Assembly (NCBI RefSeq): GCF_024168645.1
Contig: NZ_JALJWF010000001.1
Span: forward strand, 6,203,501-6,267,500
DNA from: Pseudomonas sp. GGS8
GTDB taxonomy: Bacteria; Pseudomonadota; Gammaproteobacteria; Pseudomonadales; Pseudomonadaceae
Reading direction: 5' to 3'
DNA: 64,000 bases
Shown here: positions 22,898 to 31,235 of the stretch, piece after piece
Layout: each line of letters opens with the position of its first letter
Numbering within the stretch: the stretch's first letter is position 1
The notes under the pieces: model-generated
Database searches by the model: none
What the model was told of the DNA's origin: nothing
Seen by the model: only the letters and a program-made list of their open reading frames with translations
Translations under genes and position numbers: made by a program

Positions 22898-23635
22898 ATG
22901 TCCACGAATATGCGGATCTGGGATCTGGTCGACACCACCGATCCAAGTGCCACCAAGAACTTCACCGGCATGGGCGGCTTCAAAGGTACCGCCATCAAGC
23001 CGACCTACCTGATGCGCAAGGCTACTGAGATATTCGGGCCGTGCGGTGAAGGCTGGGGCTGGACTGTCCTTGAGGAGCGCTTCGACGAGGGCGCCCCGCT
23101 CCAGGCTCCCACAAAGGAATGGCCCGGCGCCCCGCTCATTAACGCCAAGCTGCATACGGTGAAAATTGAGCTTTGGTATCTGGGCAAAGAGGGCCAGAAA
23201 TGCACTGTTCAGCACTACGGTCACACGCCTTTCGTGTTGCTGCAGCAAGGCAAGATCATTACCGACTGGGAGGCAGCGAAAAAATCGCTCACGGATGCCA
23301 TCGGCAAGTGCCTTCAACCTCTCGGGTTCGCAGCGGACATCCACATGGGGTTGTTCGACGACGCTGCTTATGTCGAGACCGTGCGGGACGAAGTGGCGAT
23401 CGCCAAGGCAGAAGACAAGCAGCAAGAGATCGAGCGCCAGCAGCAAGAGCGCCTGGAATTCATCAGGTCGGTTATAGAAACCATGGCCGGCGCCCAGTCC
23501 GCCCAGGAACTCAAGAAGATCCACGACACCGCAGTGCGCAAGCTGACGCTCCGGAAAGACACCAAGGGTGCCGAGCGCATTTCGCTGGAGTGGAAACGCA
23601 TTACTGATGCCGCCGAACGGGAGAACGCAGCATGA
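22898..23635 (+). CDS. Rad52/Sak-like single-strand annealing protein
   Basis: A 245-residue protein of the Sak/Rad52 type. Residues about 30-155 contain the recognisable elements: TYLMRKATEIFGPCGEGWGWTV, the beta-hairpin region, and KKSLTDAIGKCLQPLGFAADI followed by MGLFDDAAYV, the ending typical of phage Rad52 homologues. The C-terminal 90 residues are a Gln/Glu-rich helix. It would anneal complementary strands during phage recombination. The AAGGAA ribosome site supports ATG 22898, and the gene overlaps the next by four bases. Confidence 0.8.
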   Translation: MSTNMRIWDLVDTTDPSATKNFTGMGGFKGTAIKPTYLMRKATEIFGPCGEGWGWTVLEERFDEGAPLQAPTKEWPGAPLINAKLHTVKIELWYLGKEGQKCTVQHYGHTPFVLLQQGKIITDWEAAKKSLTDAIGKCLQPLGFAADIHMGLFDDAAYVETVRDEVAIAKAEDKQQEIERQQQERLEFIRSVIETMAGAQSAQELKKIHDTAVRKLTLRKDTKGAERISLEWKRITDAAERENAA

Positions 23636-24195
23636 CTCAGCTCTACAAGCTCTCTGGCCAAATGGCCGAACTACAGGCGATGGCCGACACCGACGACGAG
23701 GGCCTGAAAGAGGCCCTGCAAAACACCATGGATGCGATTCAGGGTGAGTTCGAAGTGAAGGCCGACAACATCGTCATGTTGCGCCGCAACATCGAAAGCG
23801 ATATCGATGCCATCGACAAAGAAGTCGAGCGGCTCAACGAACTGAAACGCGTGAAGAAGAACAGCGTCAGCCAGATCAGCGACTACCTGCGCCGCAATAT
23901 GGAGGCTGCGGACATCAAGTCGATCAAGCGCCCTCTGTTCACCATCACCCTGGCTCTGGCACCGGAAAAGGTAATCGTCGATAAAGAGGACGAGATCCCC
24001 GACGACTTCATCGAAACAAAGACCGTGTTCTCGCCGGACAAAAAGACGATTGCAGCGAAGCTCAAGGAAATCCGCGATCACAACGCCGCGGTGCGCAAGC
24101 GCATTGAAGCCGGCGAAGACGCCGAGGCCGACCTGTTGGAGGAGCCTATTTGGGCTCACCTGGAGCGCGGCGAGAGCTCAATCCGGATCAAATGA
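23632..24195 (+). CDS. Siphovirus Gp157 family protein
   Basis: A 187-residue protein with the Gp157 layout: a long N-terminal coiled coil (MTQLYKLSGQMAELQAMADTDDEG ... RRNIESDIDAIDKEVERLNELK), then IKRPLFTITLALAPEKVIVDKEDEIPDDFI, then the Lys-rich KKTIAAKLKEI. The family is linked with phage resistance in Streptococcus thermophilus and with phage recombination modules. It overlaps the annealing-protein gene by four bases, which supports a joint role. Confidence 0.88.
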   Translation: MTQLYKLSGQMAELQAMADTDDEGLKEALQNTMDAIQGEFEVKADNIVMLRRNIESDIDAIDKEVERLNELKRVKKNSVSQISDYLRRNMEAADIKSIKRPLFTITLALAPEKVIVDKEDEIPDDFIETKTVFSPDKKTIAAKLKEIRDHNAAVRKRIEAGEDAEADLLEEPIWAHLERGESSIRIK

Positions 24196-24202
24196 GGCAG
24201 CC

Positions 24203-24445
24203 ATGATCAGCAACCACCTAAAGCTGGTCGAACAGCACCGGCCACAAGCACAAGCGATATCTGATCAGGTCGCCCAGTACCTAGCGGCCGGCGGGCAAAT
24301 CGCACAACTGAAAAGCCCGCCGCGCAATCCGTTGCCGCCTGCCCGCTCGGACAAAGTCGATCCCGGCACGGTGCTCAAGCGAAAACCAAAAGGGTTGAAT
24401 TGGGCCGAGCGCCAGGCGCTTCGCAAAATGGCGGACTCACTATGA
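24203..24445 (+). CDS. Small phage protein of unknown function
   Basis: An 80-residue basic protein (MISNHLKLVEQHRPQAQAISDQVAQYLAAGGQI...RKPKGLNWAERQALRKMADSL). ATG 24203 has a GAGG site. The C-terminus is Lys/Arg-rich and overlaps the next gene by four bases. No family recognised. Confidence 0.65.
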   Translation: MISNHLKLVEQHRPQAQAISDQVAQYLAAGGQIAQLKSPPRNPLPPARSDKVDPGTVLKRKPKGLNWAERQALRKMADSL

Positions 24446-24903
24446 GCAAGCGCAAACCGCATAACCTCAAGGCCCGCATCGACCGATCGTGCCGGGCACT
24501 GCTCAGCACCAACCACGTCGCGGTGGTGAACATCGATCCAAGCGGCCGCCAGGGCATGATCAACTGGAAGAACTGCAAAAACATCCCGCCCGGCCAACGT
24601 CTCGCCGAGGCGGTCTGCGACCTCCCGCACCGCTGGACAATCTACGTCAGCGTCCAGTGCCGCGATCAGCGCGGGCACCGCTACACCAAGTCGGTAGAGG
24701 TGGCGCCCCAGGGCAACTACCTGGCCGCGCACCTCGAAGACGTGATCGAGGAAACCTACAAAGACCTGGTCGCCGAGAGCAATCCGAATCATCGGGTCGC
24801 ATCGGGCTGGATTGCCGTCCCGGCTGAGGTCTCGCTCACGGAAGAACAGGCCGCCCGGGTGTTCGACGCCGTGGGTGTCTGGAGTCAGCAAAGAGCCGCA
24901 TGA
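24442..24903 (+). CDS. Phage protein of unknown function
   Basis: A 153-residue protein (MSKRKPHNLKARIDRSCRALLSTNHVAVVNIDPSGRQ...). It has a beta-rich middle (RWTIYVSVQCRDQRGHRYTKSVEV) and an amphipathic end. Starts at ATG 24442 overlapping the previous stop. I recall this as a common hypothetical of Pseudomonas phages but know no function. Confidence 0.7.
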   Translation: MSKRKPHNLKARIDRSCRALLSTNHVAVVNIDPSGRQGMINWKNCKNIPPGQRLAEAVCDLPHRWTIYVSVQCRDQRGHRYTKSVEVAPQGNYLAAHLEDVIEETYKDLVAESNPNHRVASGWIAVPAEVSLTEEQAARVFDAVGVWSQQRAA

Positions 24904-25037
24904 GACGTATCAACCATCAGGTGCGCCAGCGCCTTCGCCAGTCGCAATTCAACCTTCCCCCAAGCGGCCTGTTGGCCATCCCGGAGAAACAGCAATGCCA
25001 ACCCCAACCGATACCGCCGAGTTCCTCGAAGAGCTGA
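24900..25037 (+). CDS. Possible small ORF overlapping two genes
   Basis: A 45-codon frame starting ATG 24900 in an ATGA overlap with the previous stop (MRRINHQVRQRLRQSQFNLPPSG...). It runs 43 bases into the next gene. The coupling makes translation likely, but the Pro/Gln-rich end is where the other frame is coding, so it may be a chance reading. Confidence 0.35.
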   Translation: MRRINHQVRQRLRQSQFNLPPSGLLAIPEKQQCQPQPIPPSSSKS

Positions 25038-25342
25038 ACGGCGGCGCATTTGCCAGCCAAATCGGCCACGCCCTTTCCGAAGTAGCCGCTGGAGTAGTTG
25101 ACCACGGCAAGGCCGGCAAGCTGGTGATCACTCTGGACTTCAGCCAGATCGGCGAGTCCAGCCAGGTGAAGATCAAGCACAAGCTCGACTACAAGGTGCC
25201 GACCAAGCGCGGTACTCGAAGCGAGAACACCAGCCTGGACACGCCGATGCATGTCGGCTCCGGCGGAAAAATCACTCTCTTCGCGGAAAAGCACGATCAG
25301 CTCTTCAGCCGCGACCAAGCACCTATCACTCCCCGCACCTAA
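24995..25342 (+). CDS. Phage protein of unknown function
   Basis: A 115-residue protein (MPTPTDTAEFLEELNGGAFASQIGHALSEVAAGVVDHGKAG...). Its middle, KLVITLDFSQIGESSQVKIKHKLDYKVPTKRGTR, is a strand-rich pattern that I remember from hypothetical proteins next to DUF2303 genes. ATG 24995 follows GGAG. It is 26 bp upstream of the DUF2303 gene, and the two probably work together. Confidence 0.72.
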   Translation: MPTPTDTAEFLEELNGGAFASQIGHALSEVAAGVVDHGKAGKLVITLDFSQIGESSQVKIKHKLDYKVPTKRGTRSENTSLDTPMHVGSGGKITLFAEKHDQLFSRDQAPITPRT

Positions 25343-25368
25343 CCGCTCGACCATCAAGGAACTGACCA

Positions 25369-26184
25369 ATGTCTCTGACCAAAGAAGCGATCCAGCTCAT
25401 CACCGACACCGCGCTCGAAGCGAGCGGCAAGGCGCTGGCCACCCAAACGCCTACCATTGTGCTGCCCGAAGGCTGCCAGGTCGTCACTCTCGAAAAATGG
25501 CAGGCCGGGCGCAGCCGTTTCCGTGGCATCTACTCGACCCATTCGCTAGCCGACTTCAGCTCTTACGTTTCGGATCGAGCTGTAGCGAACGCCAAGGGCT
25601 TCATCGATCAAGACGAAATGACCTGCACGTTGCTCTTCAACCTGGGCACCGATGCATTGCCAGGTCACGCCGATGATCGCGCACTGCTTCGATTGAAAGC
25701 GTCCGCTGGTTACAAGGCTGCACAGGCAATCGGCGGACGGGCTATGACACAGAAGGATTTGAGCGACTGGATCGAAGACTGGCATCAGTACCTCACGCCG
25801 GTCGATGACGAAGGCAACGCGATCCCTGTCGCGAAGGCGATCGCAGCAGTGCGAACTATCACGATCAAAGCGACCAGCGAATCCGAGACAACCGTCGGCG
25901 ACACCAGCGCCAGCAGAAGCGCCATGGACCAGATCGAGGCCCGCAGCAAAGAAACCCTGCCCACCTCGCTGCTGTTCAATGTGATCCCGTACGAAGGCCT
26001 GACCGAACAGCAGATCATGCTCCGCGTGTCGGTGATCACAAGCGGTGCCCAGCCGGCTTTGAAATTGCGCTGGGTGGGTGAAGAGGTTCAGCGAGAGGAC
26101 ATCGCACAGGAGTTCAAAACAGTGCTTCAAGATAAGATCGGTGATGCTGCCGCATTGTCTTTGGGTACTTTCGATCCGAAGTAA
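25369..26184 (+). CDS. DUF2303 (YfdQ-like) phage protein
   Basis: A 271-residue protein of the DUF2303 family. Recognisable elements are the N-terminal LPEGCQVVTLEKWQ, the RFRGIYSTHSLADFSSYV segment and the LTEQQIMLRVSVITSG region near the end. Members occur in early regions of lambdoid phages near recombination genes; biochemical function is not known. ATG 25369 is after CAAGGAACTGACCA. It is the last gene before the minus-strand cargo gene. Confidence 0.85.
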   Translation: MSLTKEAIQLITDTALEASGKALATQTPTIVLPEGCQVVTLEKWQAGRSRFRGIYSTHSLADFSSYVSDRAVANAKGFIDQDEMTCTLLFNLGTDALPGHADDRALLRLKASAGYKAAQAIGGRAMTQKDLSDWIEDWHQYLTPVDDEGNAIPVAKAIAAVRTITIKATSESETTVGDTSASRSAMDQIEARSKETLPTSLLFNVIPYEGLTEQQIMLRVSVITSGAQPALKLRWVGEEVQREDIAQEFKTVLQDKIGDAAALSLGTFDPK

Positions 26185-26222
26185 GCCTAGCGGGCCAAGC
26201 ATACTGCCAAAGGCAGCATCGC

Positions 26223-27011
26223 CTATAGTGCAAGTATGCGCTGCAGTCGAGGTGGATATTCCCGATAGACAGGGCACTTAGATAAATCTCGAGCAAAGTA
26301 GTAATTTGTCGAGCGATTTATCGCAACCTGATTATTTACAGCCACCTCGCACCGAGTAAGTGTAGAGTTTGGCTGATCTGCAATGATGGATAGCTTTGGG
26401 GATATGGGAATTATCATCATATCCTCAAAGCAATCTGGAACTATGAATTCACCATCAACAGCGCGAACGATACCCCACTCCGTATTACGATTATCGTGCC
26501 GAAAAGCATTAATGTAACCGACAACATGAATTCCAGCGGCAAATCGTCCAGGCATGACGCCATCCCTAAAAAATATAGTGTGGTTGCTCTCTAGTATCTC
26601 CTGCTGATCCTTGGTCAAGGGATCGCTTGAAATTCTATCAACTTGCACATCCGGCAACCCATCCAACTTAAACTTCTGACGACTTCTCCACAGAGAGAAA
26701 AAATCCTCGACAACAATTTTTTCGAAATACCCGATAACGGTAACGGAGCCACTCTGAATACCGCGAACTAGATTTTGAAATCGATCTTCTATTCGCTTAC
26801 CGATTCCAACTTCAGTGCGTTGGTCCCACACGCGCTTGGCGCAAAACAAACTGTTATTTGATTTAATCTTTAAAACCTTTTTAGCGTTGTAACTGAATAC
26901 TTCAACAAAACCTTCAGTATTCGAAAATCTATCGATACAAGCTTTAGGAAACACATGCTGATCGGTAGTCAGCTTGTAAGGATTTCCCTTTTGAGTTGCT
27001 TCGAACTTCAT
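26223..27011 (-). CDS. AT-rich cargo gene, faint resemblance to DUF4238
   Basis: A 262-residue protein on the opposite strand to the surrounding operon. It begins with TTDQHVFPKACIDRFSNTEGFVEVFSYNAKKV, which recalls the HYVPxFYLRxF start of DUF4238 proteins, with a conserved-looking His, then FCAKRVWDQRTE...KRIEDRFQNLV. Base composition is clearly AT-richer than the neighbouring phage genes, a sign of separate origin. ATG 27011 has GAGGCGAGC before it. Its promoter would face the methyltransferase gene. It is a candidate moron or anti-phage gene; the family call is weak. Confidence 0.65.
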   Translation of the reverse strand: MKFEATQKGNPYKLTTDQHVFPKACIDRFSNTEGFVEVFSYNAKKVLKIKSNNSLFCAKRVWDQRTEVGIGKRIEDRFQNLVRGIQSGSVTVIGYFEKIVVEDFFSLWRSRQKFKLDGLPDVQVDRISSDPLTKDQQEILESNHTIFFRDGVMPGRFAAGIHVVGYINAFRHDNRNTEWGIVRAVDGEFIVPDCFEDMMIIPISPKLSIIADQPNSTLTRCEVAVNNQVAINRSTNYYFARDLSKCPVYREYPPRLQRILAL

Positions 27012-27077
27012 GCTCGCCTCACTACTTTTTGATGAGACGAATATCCCACAACTTCAACTCGCCGGCGAGGATTCCCC

Positions 27078-29123
27078 ATGTCCGCACAACAGAAGAAACA
27101 TCCCTTCGATTTCAAAACTCAATACGGACTCGGCTTCAGCACTCAGGACGATGAGATCGTTGTCGACTTCTTCTGTGGTGGCGGCGGCGCCGGTACCGGG
27201 CTGGAGATGGGGCTGGGCCGCGCGGTGAATGTCGCGAAAAACCACAGCCCTCAAGCGATCAGCATGCACACCGTCAATCACCCAGGAGCAGTGCACTACA
27301 CCACCGATGTGTTCGATGGCGATCCGGATACCGAGTGCGGTGGGAAGGCCGTTGGATGGTTCCACATGTCCCCTGACTGCACACACCACAGCCAGGCCGC
27401 TGGCGGCCAGCCGCGCAAGCGTGAGATTCGCAACCTGTCGTGGATCGGCCTGAAATGGGCGGGCAAGAAGAAGCCTCGCGTCATCAGCCTGGAGAACGTG
27501 AAACAGATCCTTCAGTGGGGGCCGCTGATTGCCAAGCGCTGCAAAGCCACCGGCCGCGTCGTGAAGTTGGGTGGTGGCATCGCCGAGCCAGGCGAGGTGG
27601 TCCCGGTCCACCAACAGTTCCTGGTGCCTGACCCGAAACGGCGCGGCCAGACCTGGGCCACATTCGTCTCTGAGCTGCAGCACCTGGGTTATGTCGTCGA
27701 ATGGCGAGTGCTCAAGGCCTGCGACTTCGGCGCGCCGACCAGCCGGGAACGCCTCTTCATGATCGCCCGCTGTGACGGTGAGCCGGTTGTCTGGCCGGCG
27801 CCGACCCATGCCAAGCACCCAGCAAAGGGTCAGCAGAAGTGGCGCACCGCCGCTGAGTGCATCGACTGGACGATCCCAAGCAAAAGCATCTTCGACCGTC
27901 CAAAACCACTGGCCCCGGCCACCCTGCGTCGGATCGCCAAGGGCATGAAGAAGTTCGTCATCGATGCCGCTGACCCATTTATCGTGCCAATCGCGAACTG
28001 GTCCGGCGAAAGTGTTCAGTCAGCGCACGACCCACTGCGCACCGTGACCTCTTGGCCGCGCGGCGGATCGTTCGCCATGGCCAGCCCGATCATCGCACCA
28101 GCCACGCATCATGGCAGCGACCGAATCAACGACCCGCACGCCCCGCTACCGACAGTCACCTGTGCCAACCGCGGGGAACTGACGCTGATCAGCCCGGTAA
28201 TGGTCGGTGTAGGTGGCCGCGCGGGACAAACCGAACCGCGCCCAGGCAACGAGCCGAGCTACACGATCACAGCGAAGGCCGACACCGCGATCGCTTCTGC
28301 TCACCTGGTGAAGTTCCGGTTTACCGATGAAGGCAAGGCGCTCGATGAGCCGCTACCGACCATCACCAGCGGTGGCAATTACCAACGCCCGGCCGGCGCA
28401 GCCCACGCGATGGGCATCTCGACGGTGTTCATGGCGCAGATGAATGGCGGCTTCAACACCACCGATGCCAAGAGCGTTGATGACCCCATGACCACGGTGA
28501 CCAACACCGGCAGTCAGCAGCAGCTGGTGACCGCCAACTTGGTGCACCTGCGTGGCAATTGCGATGCACGGGATGCTGCCGATCCGCTGCATACGATAAG
28601 CGCTGGCGGCACCCACCACGGCCTGGTCACCGCATTCATGGAGCGTCAGTTCGGCGCCAGCGTTGGCCAGGCCGTGGATGAGCCAGCACCAACCATCACG
28701 GCGGGCGGCGGCGGTAAAAGCTCGCTGGTCGAATTTCAGCTTTCGCCAGAGGTTGAAGCTGGTGCACTGCGGGTCGCGGCATTCCTGATCAGCTACTACG
28801 GTACCGAGAACGTGAGTGGTGCCGATGAACCCGCGCCAACGATCACCACCAAGGATCGGCTGGGCTTGGTCACCGTCACCATCAAGGGCACGCCCTACGT
28901 GATCGTCGACATCTGCCTACGGATGCTGCAACCGGCCGAGTTGTACAAGGCTCAGGGTTTCCCCGCCGACTACATCATCAGCCATGGCGCCGACGGCAAG
29001 CCGTTCACCAAGACTCAGCAAGTCCACATGTGCGGGAACAGCGTCAGCCCTCCACCGATGGCGGCACTGGCTAGGGCCAATGACCCTTGGCGTGTGGCTG
29101 AGCGGCAAGCAATTGCGGCTTAA
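27078..29123 (+). CDS. C5 cytosine DNA methyltransferase with expanded repeat region
   Basis: A 681-residue enzyme that would transfer a methyl group from AdoMet to C5 of cytosine. Motif I is DFFCGGGGAGTGLE (about 30-43), motif IV has the catalytic Cys in MSPDCTHHS (about 97), motif VI is LENV (about 139), motif VIII TSRERLFMIA (about 218), and the C-terminal motif X is CGNSVSPP (about 655). Between VIII and X lie about eight repeats of the form DEPxPTITxGG, far longer than a normal target-recognition domain. The phage may use it against host restriction. ATG 27078 follows GAGG; a divergent cargo gene starts 66 bp away. Confidence 0.92.
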   Translation: MSAQQKKHPFDFKTQYGLGFSTQDDEIVVDFFCGGGGAGTGLEMGLGRAVNVAKNHSPQAISMHTVNHPGAVHYTTDVFDGDPDTECGGKAVGWFHMSPDCTHHSQAAGGQPRKREIRNLSWIGLKWAGKKKPRVISLENVKQILQWGPLIAKRCKATGRVVKLGGGIAEPGEVVPVHQQFLVPDPKRRGQTWATFVSELQHLGYVVEWRVLKACDFGAPTSRERLFMIARCDGEPVVWPAPTHAKHPAKGQQKWRTAAECIDWTIPSKSIFDRPKPLAPATLRRIAKGMKKFVIDAADPFIVPIANWSGESVQSAHDPLRTVTSWPRGGSFAMASPIIAPATHHGSDRINDPHAPLPTVTCANRGELTLISPVMVGVGGRAGQTEPRPGNEPSYTITAKADTAIASAHLVKFRFTDEGKALDEPLPTITSGGNYQRPAGAAHAMGISTVFMAQMNGGFNTTDAKSVDDPMTTVTNTGSQQQLVTANLVHLRGNCDARDAADPLHTISAGGTHHGLVTAFMERQFGASVGQAVDEPAPTITAGGGGKSSLVEFQLSPEVEAGALRVAAFLISYYGTENVSGADEPAPTITTKDRLGLVTVTIKGTPYVIVDICLRMLQPAELYKAQGFPADYIISHGADGKPFTKTQQVHMCGNSVSPPPMAALARANDPWRVAERQAIAA

Positions 29124-29305
29124 GACTCATCGACGAGTCGGAACCGCATTTCTACCGGTGCGCCAGGCGCTTTGATTTCGTCGATCTGTACATGCCTGGC
29201 ACCGCACCCGGCACAGTTGAATACCTGGCCGTCGATGTTTTTGTCGTAGTGCATGTCGACTTCAGTTTCCTTTCCGCATTTCTGGCAAACGAATTTCACA
29301 GTCAT
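29120..29305 (-). CDS. Small zinc-ribbon protein
   Basis: A 61-residue protein with two CxxC pairs (FVCQKCGKE and NCAGCGARH) about 22 residues apart, a classic zinc ribbon. It is on the minus strand and overlaps the methyltransferase 3' end by four bases. The start has a GGAG site. It may bind nucleic acid or a protein partner; family unknown. Confidence 0.65.
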   Translation of the reverse strand: MTVKFVCQKCGKETEVDMHYDKNIDGQVFNCAGCGARHVQIDEIKAPGAPVEMRFRLVDES

Positions 29306-29407
29306 TGCTGTAACTCCGGCATCAAGTGAGACCTCATGTTAGTCCGGAATCTGGGAGGTAAAGCATCAATCACTCACCGTCCGGGCATGACCCGGCATAG
29401 GACGCCC

Positions 29408-30004
29408 ATGCCCACAGAAAACAAACCGGCCGAGCCGCTACCGAGCTTGGCGACCGGTGCAGGCCTCGATGCATCGACCTGGACCGACTACGTCAAACGC
29501 CTGCGTCATGACTGTGTTGGCGCAGGCGTTCGAGATCACTGCACCGCTGACGCGATCTTCATCGTCCAGGCTAAGCGGATCATCTACGGCATGGATACCG
29601 ACTATAGCGACAACCGCGTCTTGCTCGATCATTGCAACGAGGGTGAATGGTTCTCGCCGAAGGAGTATTGGGCCGATCAAGATCGCGATGAGCGAGCGGC
29701 CCTTAACAAGGCGATGCAGGAGTGGTCAAGCTGCCAATTCATGAAGGCATCCGAGGATGATCAGTGGTACGTCCTTGGCGAACTGAGCGGCCATAGCGTC
29801 ACCGGCTGGACGGAAAGCTGGGAATACGTCAATGCCCACTTCACCAAAGACGCGGCCGAGGCGTTCATCCGGCGCAAGAAGCACGACTATCGCAAAGGCA
29901 TGCGGGTCTACGTCGACTCGCAGTACTACGCCTGGGAGTTCAACGCGATCAAAGAAGCGATCCTCAACGGCACGCTAACCTACACGCCGAAGGTGGCCGC
30001 ATGA
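29408..30004 (+). CDS. Phage protein of unknown function
   Basis: A 198-residue protein (MPTENKPAEPLPSLATGAGLDASTWTDYVKRL...). It includes a middle RRxYxxKGEWFSPKEYW-like stretch (EGEWFSPKEYWADQDRDERAAL) and aromatic-rich segments. Its N-terminus is like that of the gene at 31236 (ENKxAEPL). It overlaps the DUF4406 gene by four bases. No known domain. Confidence 0.65.
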   Translation: MPTENKPAEPLPSLATGAGLDASTWTDYVKRLRHDCVGAGVRDHCTADAIFIVQAKRIIYGMDTDYSDNRVLLDHCNEGEWFSPKEYWADQDRDERAALNKAMQEWSSCQFMKASEDDQWYVLGELSGHSVTGWTESWEYVNAHFTKDAAEAFIRRKKHDYRKGMRVYVDSQYYAWEFNAIKEAILNGTLTYTPKVAA

Positions 30005-30315
30005 AGCGCATTTACCTCAGCGGGCCAATGACCGGCCTGCCCGGCCTCAACTTCCCCGCCTTCGCCACAATGACTGCCAACCTGCGCGACGCCGGCCACG
30101 CCGTCACCAACCCCGCCGAGCTCAACCCTGACGGCGGTTCCTGGAACGACTGCATGCGCCGCGACATCGCCGCCCTGATGGACTGCGACACCGTGGCCAC
30201 GCTCCCGGGCTGGGAGCATTCAAAGGGCGCCCGCCTCGAAGTGCTGATCGCTGAACGCCTCGGCATGACGGTGGTGGATGCCCATGATCTGATATCAATG
30301 GAGATTGCAGGATGA
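30001..30315 (+). CDS. DUF4406 nucleoside 2-deoxyribosyltransferase-like protein
   Basis: A 104-residue protein beginning MKRIYLSGPMTGLPGLNFPAF, the signature of DUF4406, a Rossmann-like family related to nucleoside 2-deoxyribosyltransferases. The end (CDTVATLPGWEHSKGARLEVLIAERLGMTVV) holds the conserved GW-S-GA-E pattern that binds the nucleotide. Phage members may alter nucleotide pools or DNA. ATG 30001 overlaps the previous stop. Confidence 0.88.
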   Translation: MKRIYLSGPMTGLPGLNFPAFATMTANLRDAGHAVTNPAELNPDGGSWNDCMRRDIAALMDCDTVATLPGWEHSKGARLEVLIAERLGMTVVDAHDLISMEIAG

Positions 30316-30705
30316 TCAGTCCTGCTTTTGTTTCCAATAGTCCATTCGCTTGACCGGGTCAGAAACAGTTGCGCCGCATTGCTCGGCGTACTTGTTTAGA
30401 AGAATTGAAAAATTCGCGCCGTCATTATTGATTTCCTTTGTCATCGACTTGATAGCCATCTCAGTTCTAGCGCGAGTCAGCTTCTCACTTGTAAGTGCCG
30501 TCGAGTATTCCAAGGCGGTATCCGCAGCATTTCGGCTGCGCTCAGTAAGTTCCGGTTGCTGGGTGTCGAAAACTTTCGCTGAAATCAAGTAGAACCCGGC
30601 GCATTCAGCCAGCTCATGCGCAAGATTGTTTGCAGCTCGCTCGGGCTCATACGCAGAAGCAGAACAAAGCGGCAGTAGCAGTGCAAAAGGAATATATCGA
30701 ACCAA
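30316..30705 (-). CDS. Exported small protein, unknown
   Basis: A 129-residue protein that I start at TTG 30705: (L)VRYIPFALLLPLCSASAYEP gives a signal peptide cleaved near SASA. The mature part is helical, with three Cys (AECAGF, EQCGATV). AAGGA precedes the TTG by nine bases. An ATG 81 bases upstream (30786) would put 27 residues before the signal. It is AT-richer than its neighbours and lies on the opposite strand: probably a cargo gene. Confidence 0.55.
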   Translation of the reverse strand: MVRYIPFALLLPLCSASAYEPERAANNLAHELAECAGFYLISAKVFDTQQPELTERSRNAADTALEYSTALTSEKLTRARTEMAIKSMTKEINNDGANFSILLNKYAEQCGATVSDPVKRMDYWKQKQD

Positions 30706-30774
30706 ATCAGAGCATCCTTTCTCGGCTTGCGAAGTGCAGGCATGTAAGACACCAGTAAAGCACACCAGTAACTC

Positions 30775-30816
30775 CCTCCCCTTCAAAGTCAGCCGCTATC
30801 TCGAGGAAGCGGCAAA
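30775..30816 (+). repeat. Intergenic repeat copy A
   Basis: CCTTCAAAGTCAGCCGCTAT followed by AGCGGCAAA after an 8-base insertion. Copies B, C and D are at 31197, 31930 and 32313. The stop codon of the gene ending at 30796 lies within this copy. Confidence 0.7.
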
Positions 30817-31065
30817 CCGGCGAGCCCGACCAACACCCCAAGCCAACATTCTGGTCATCGATTCGCCCGGGCGAGCGTCGACAGCCTCCTCATGCAGCGC
30901 CGTACCATCGGGAGCATAAATCCCGATGAACATCTCGGCGTTCCCACCTCGCGATAGCCTGACCTGCACGTCGATGAGAGTCCCGTCGCTAAGGATTTCG
31001 TCGTGTATTCGGTGATTGAGCGTGGGGTCTGCCCAGCCCCAGAAGACATCGCCTCGAACTCTCAT
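30796..31065 (-). CDS. Small unknown phage/cargo protein
   Basis: An 89-residue protein (MRVRGDVFWGWADPTLNHRIHDEILSDGTLID...). I choose ATG 31065 with a GGGGGC site; the frame is open back to a TTG at 31185 without a ribosome site. It has strand-rich sections (VQVRLSRGGNAEMFIGIYAPDG) and a basic C-terminus. It ends inside intergenic repeat copy A. No family recognised. Confidence 0.55.
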   Translation of the reverse strand: MRVRGDVFWGWADPTLNHRIHDEILSDGTLIDVQVRLSRGGNAEMFIGIYAPDGTALHEEAVDARPGESMTRMLAWGVGRARRFAASSR

Positions 31066-31196
31066 AGAGCCCCCTGCCTGCTTCTTGTCAGGGTCAACAG
31101 AATCCAAAAATAGATCTATGAGAACGAAGTTCAACCGCACTGAAGCAGCATCTGACAACTGGCCGTAATAACTGTACGAGATCAAAATTTTTGTAC

Positions 31197-31226
31197 AACT
31201 TTCAGCCGCTATAGCGGCAAGGACAG
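31197..31226 (+). repeat. Intergenic repeat copy B with perfect palindrome
   Basis: Contains GCCGCTATAGCGGC (31205-31218), a perfect 14-bp palindrome, followed by AAGGACAGG that serves as the ribosome site for the next gene. Confidence 0.75.
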
Positions 31227-31235
31227 GTAGTGCCC

